Shown: positions 23,178 to 23,813 of the stretch, piece by piece
How positions within the stretch are numbered: position 1 is the first letter of the stretch
Layout: each line of letters starts with the position of its first letter
Origin: Euryarchaeota archaeon UBA88
GTDB taxonomy: Archaea > Thermoplasmatota > Poseidoniia > Poseidoniales > Poseidoniaceae
Assembly (NCBI GenBank): GCA_002499545.1
Contig: DAME01000036.1
Coordinates: 1-23,813, forward strand
DNA length: 23,813 nt
Direction: 5' to 3'
Notes under the pieces: generated by a model
What the model saw: only the letters and a program-made list of their open reading frames with translations
What the model was told of the DNA's origin: nothing
The model's database searches: none
Made by a program: the position numbers and the translations under genes

Positions 23178-23813
23178 ATGTCGTCTCGCCCAGTTCGTGC
23201 CGTTGCTTTCGTCTTGGTTTTACTCTGCGCAAGTGTATCACCATTCGTTCTCACAGCACAAGCTCACGATGCCATTCTGCTCTCGACCGATACGTCGCAT
23301 CTGGTGTTGATGGACGGTGACTCGGGAAACATAACTCTCACGATTGAAAACAACGGAAGTTCGATTGAATCCTACAATGTTTCTGTTAACCTCACCGGAT
23401 TATCCTCGGTGTGGGATATTGTTCCAGCAGACACATCGGTCGACAATATCTTCCCTACGTGGACAAAAAATACAACCATCATTGTTCGACTTGGTGAAGG
23501 TGCGGTTCCTGCAGACAGTGGGTCTTTTTCGATTGAAGTCACGGAACCTGACGCCGGAATAACTTCATCCATCACCGTATTTGTGACGGTAGCGCCATCG
23601 TACCAAACCTCTCTTGACCTTTCAACGATGGGTGGGTCTCTCACCTCGATGGACTCGGGGGTCTCTGCCAATTACTCCATCATCGTGAACAACCTTGGTT
23701 CAGTTGAAGACACCGTACTTCTCGATGTTGAATACGAACCGGATTTAGCGGCATGGTGGGCCAACTACACGGCTTCGAACAACACCGGTGGTAACGGAAC
23801 TGGCAACGGAACT
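23178..23813 (+). CDS. Secreted CARDB/Ig-like protein, N-terminal part (3' partial)
   Basis: This frame stays open to the end of the window (212 codons). It opens with a typical signal peptide (MSSRPVRAVAFVLVLLCASV, cleavage likely after TAQA) followed by beta-rich domains of the CARDB/APHP kind: SGNITLTIENNGSSIESYNV, then SGSFSIEVTEPDAGITSSIT, then SGVSANYSIIVNNLGSVEDT. These non-catalytic domains occur in large archaeal surface proteins. Sequons are dense, and the last visible residues (NNTGGNGTGNGT) begin a low-complexity Asn/Gly/Thr linker. An in-frame GTG at 23160 has AGAGGT 8 nt before it and would add MACLVL. I prefer the ATG because the result is a standard signal peptide, but the ribosome site favours the GTG. 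It probably has the same style of C-terminal anchor as the proteins at the left edge, outside the window. Confidence 0.83.
   Translation, partial: MSSRPVRAVAFVLVLLCASVSPFVLTAQAHDAILLSTDTSHLVLMDGDSGNITLTIENNGSSIESYNVSVNLTGLSSVWDIVPADTSVDNIFPTWTKNTTIIVRLGEGAVPADSGSFSIEVTEPDAGITSSITVFVTVAPSYQTSLDLSTMGGSLTSMDSGVSANYSIIVNNLGSVEDTVLLDVEYEPDLAAWWANYTASNNTGGNGTGNGT

Noticed and set aside
1..23813. CRISPR arrays, tRNA/rRNA genes, insertion sequences, toxin-antitoxin or prophage genes
   Set aside because: I looked for direct repeats, clover-leaf patterns, transposase or integrase motifs and small paired genes and saw none.

Overview
The window looks like a dense archaeal chromosome segment, most likely from a marine Thermoplasmatota archaeon (Marine Group II / Candidatus Poseidoniales). 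The grounds are: an archaeal/eukaryotic-type aspartyl-tRNA synthetase; TATA-like boxes about 25 nt before several start codons; large secreted Ig-like proteins anchored by one C-terminal helix with an aspartate-rich tail and a Trp/Gly-rich end; and many genes of bacterial or eukaryotic character (MetK, glutathione peroxidase, GST). The placement is inferred from gene style, since no rRNA is present. Coding density is high and no gene-free stretch exceeds about 160 bases. I see no tRNA, rRNA, CRISPR, IS element or integrase.

Layout. 1-4879 (+): two consecutive Ig-like surface proteins, the first cut by the window edge. 5035-5529 (+): a thioredoxin-like lipoprotein. 5656-7029 (-): a polytopic membrane protein with a TerB-like tail. 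7109-9429 (-): two coupled class III extradiol dioxygenase-family genes. The upstream one keeps the full metal site. The downstream one has lost it and is fused to a RidA/2-aminomuconate deaminase domain. 9531-10019 (+): a small membrane protein. 10023-11613 (-): panB and a LON-domain protein. 11653-15482 (-): a tight operon of luciferase-like monooxygenase, asparaginase-II-family protein and 2-aminomuconic-semialdehyde-dehydrogenase-like ALDH. 15545-16381 (-): a TPR protein. 16470-17462 (+): a membrane-anchored DNase I-like nuclease. 17448-19048 (-): an atypical SDR and an alpha/beta hydrolase with the HGGxW motif. 19136-19591 (+): glutathione-peroxidase family. 19592-20257 (-): GST family, downstream of aspS (20308-21714, -). 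21866-23104 (+): bacterial-type metK. 23178-end (+): the start of another secreted protein, cut by the window edge.

The most interesting content is 7109-15482. The ring-cleaving pair, the fused deaminase and the ALDH match, in order of reaction, the meta-cleavage route of 2-aminophenol: 2-aminophenol to 2-aminomuconic semialdehyde, then 2-aminomuconate, then 4-oxalocrotonate. The ALDH keeps both arginines that bind the substrate carboxylate in characterised aminomuconic semialdehyde dehydrogenases. The monooxygenase and the asparaginase-like protein sit just upstream of the ALDH in one operon and may feed the pathway with an unknown aromatic amine or amide. The lower-pathway enzymes (oxalocrotonate decarboxylase, hydratase, aldolase) are not in the window. 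The true substrate is an inference.
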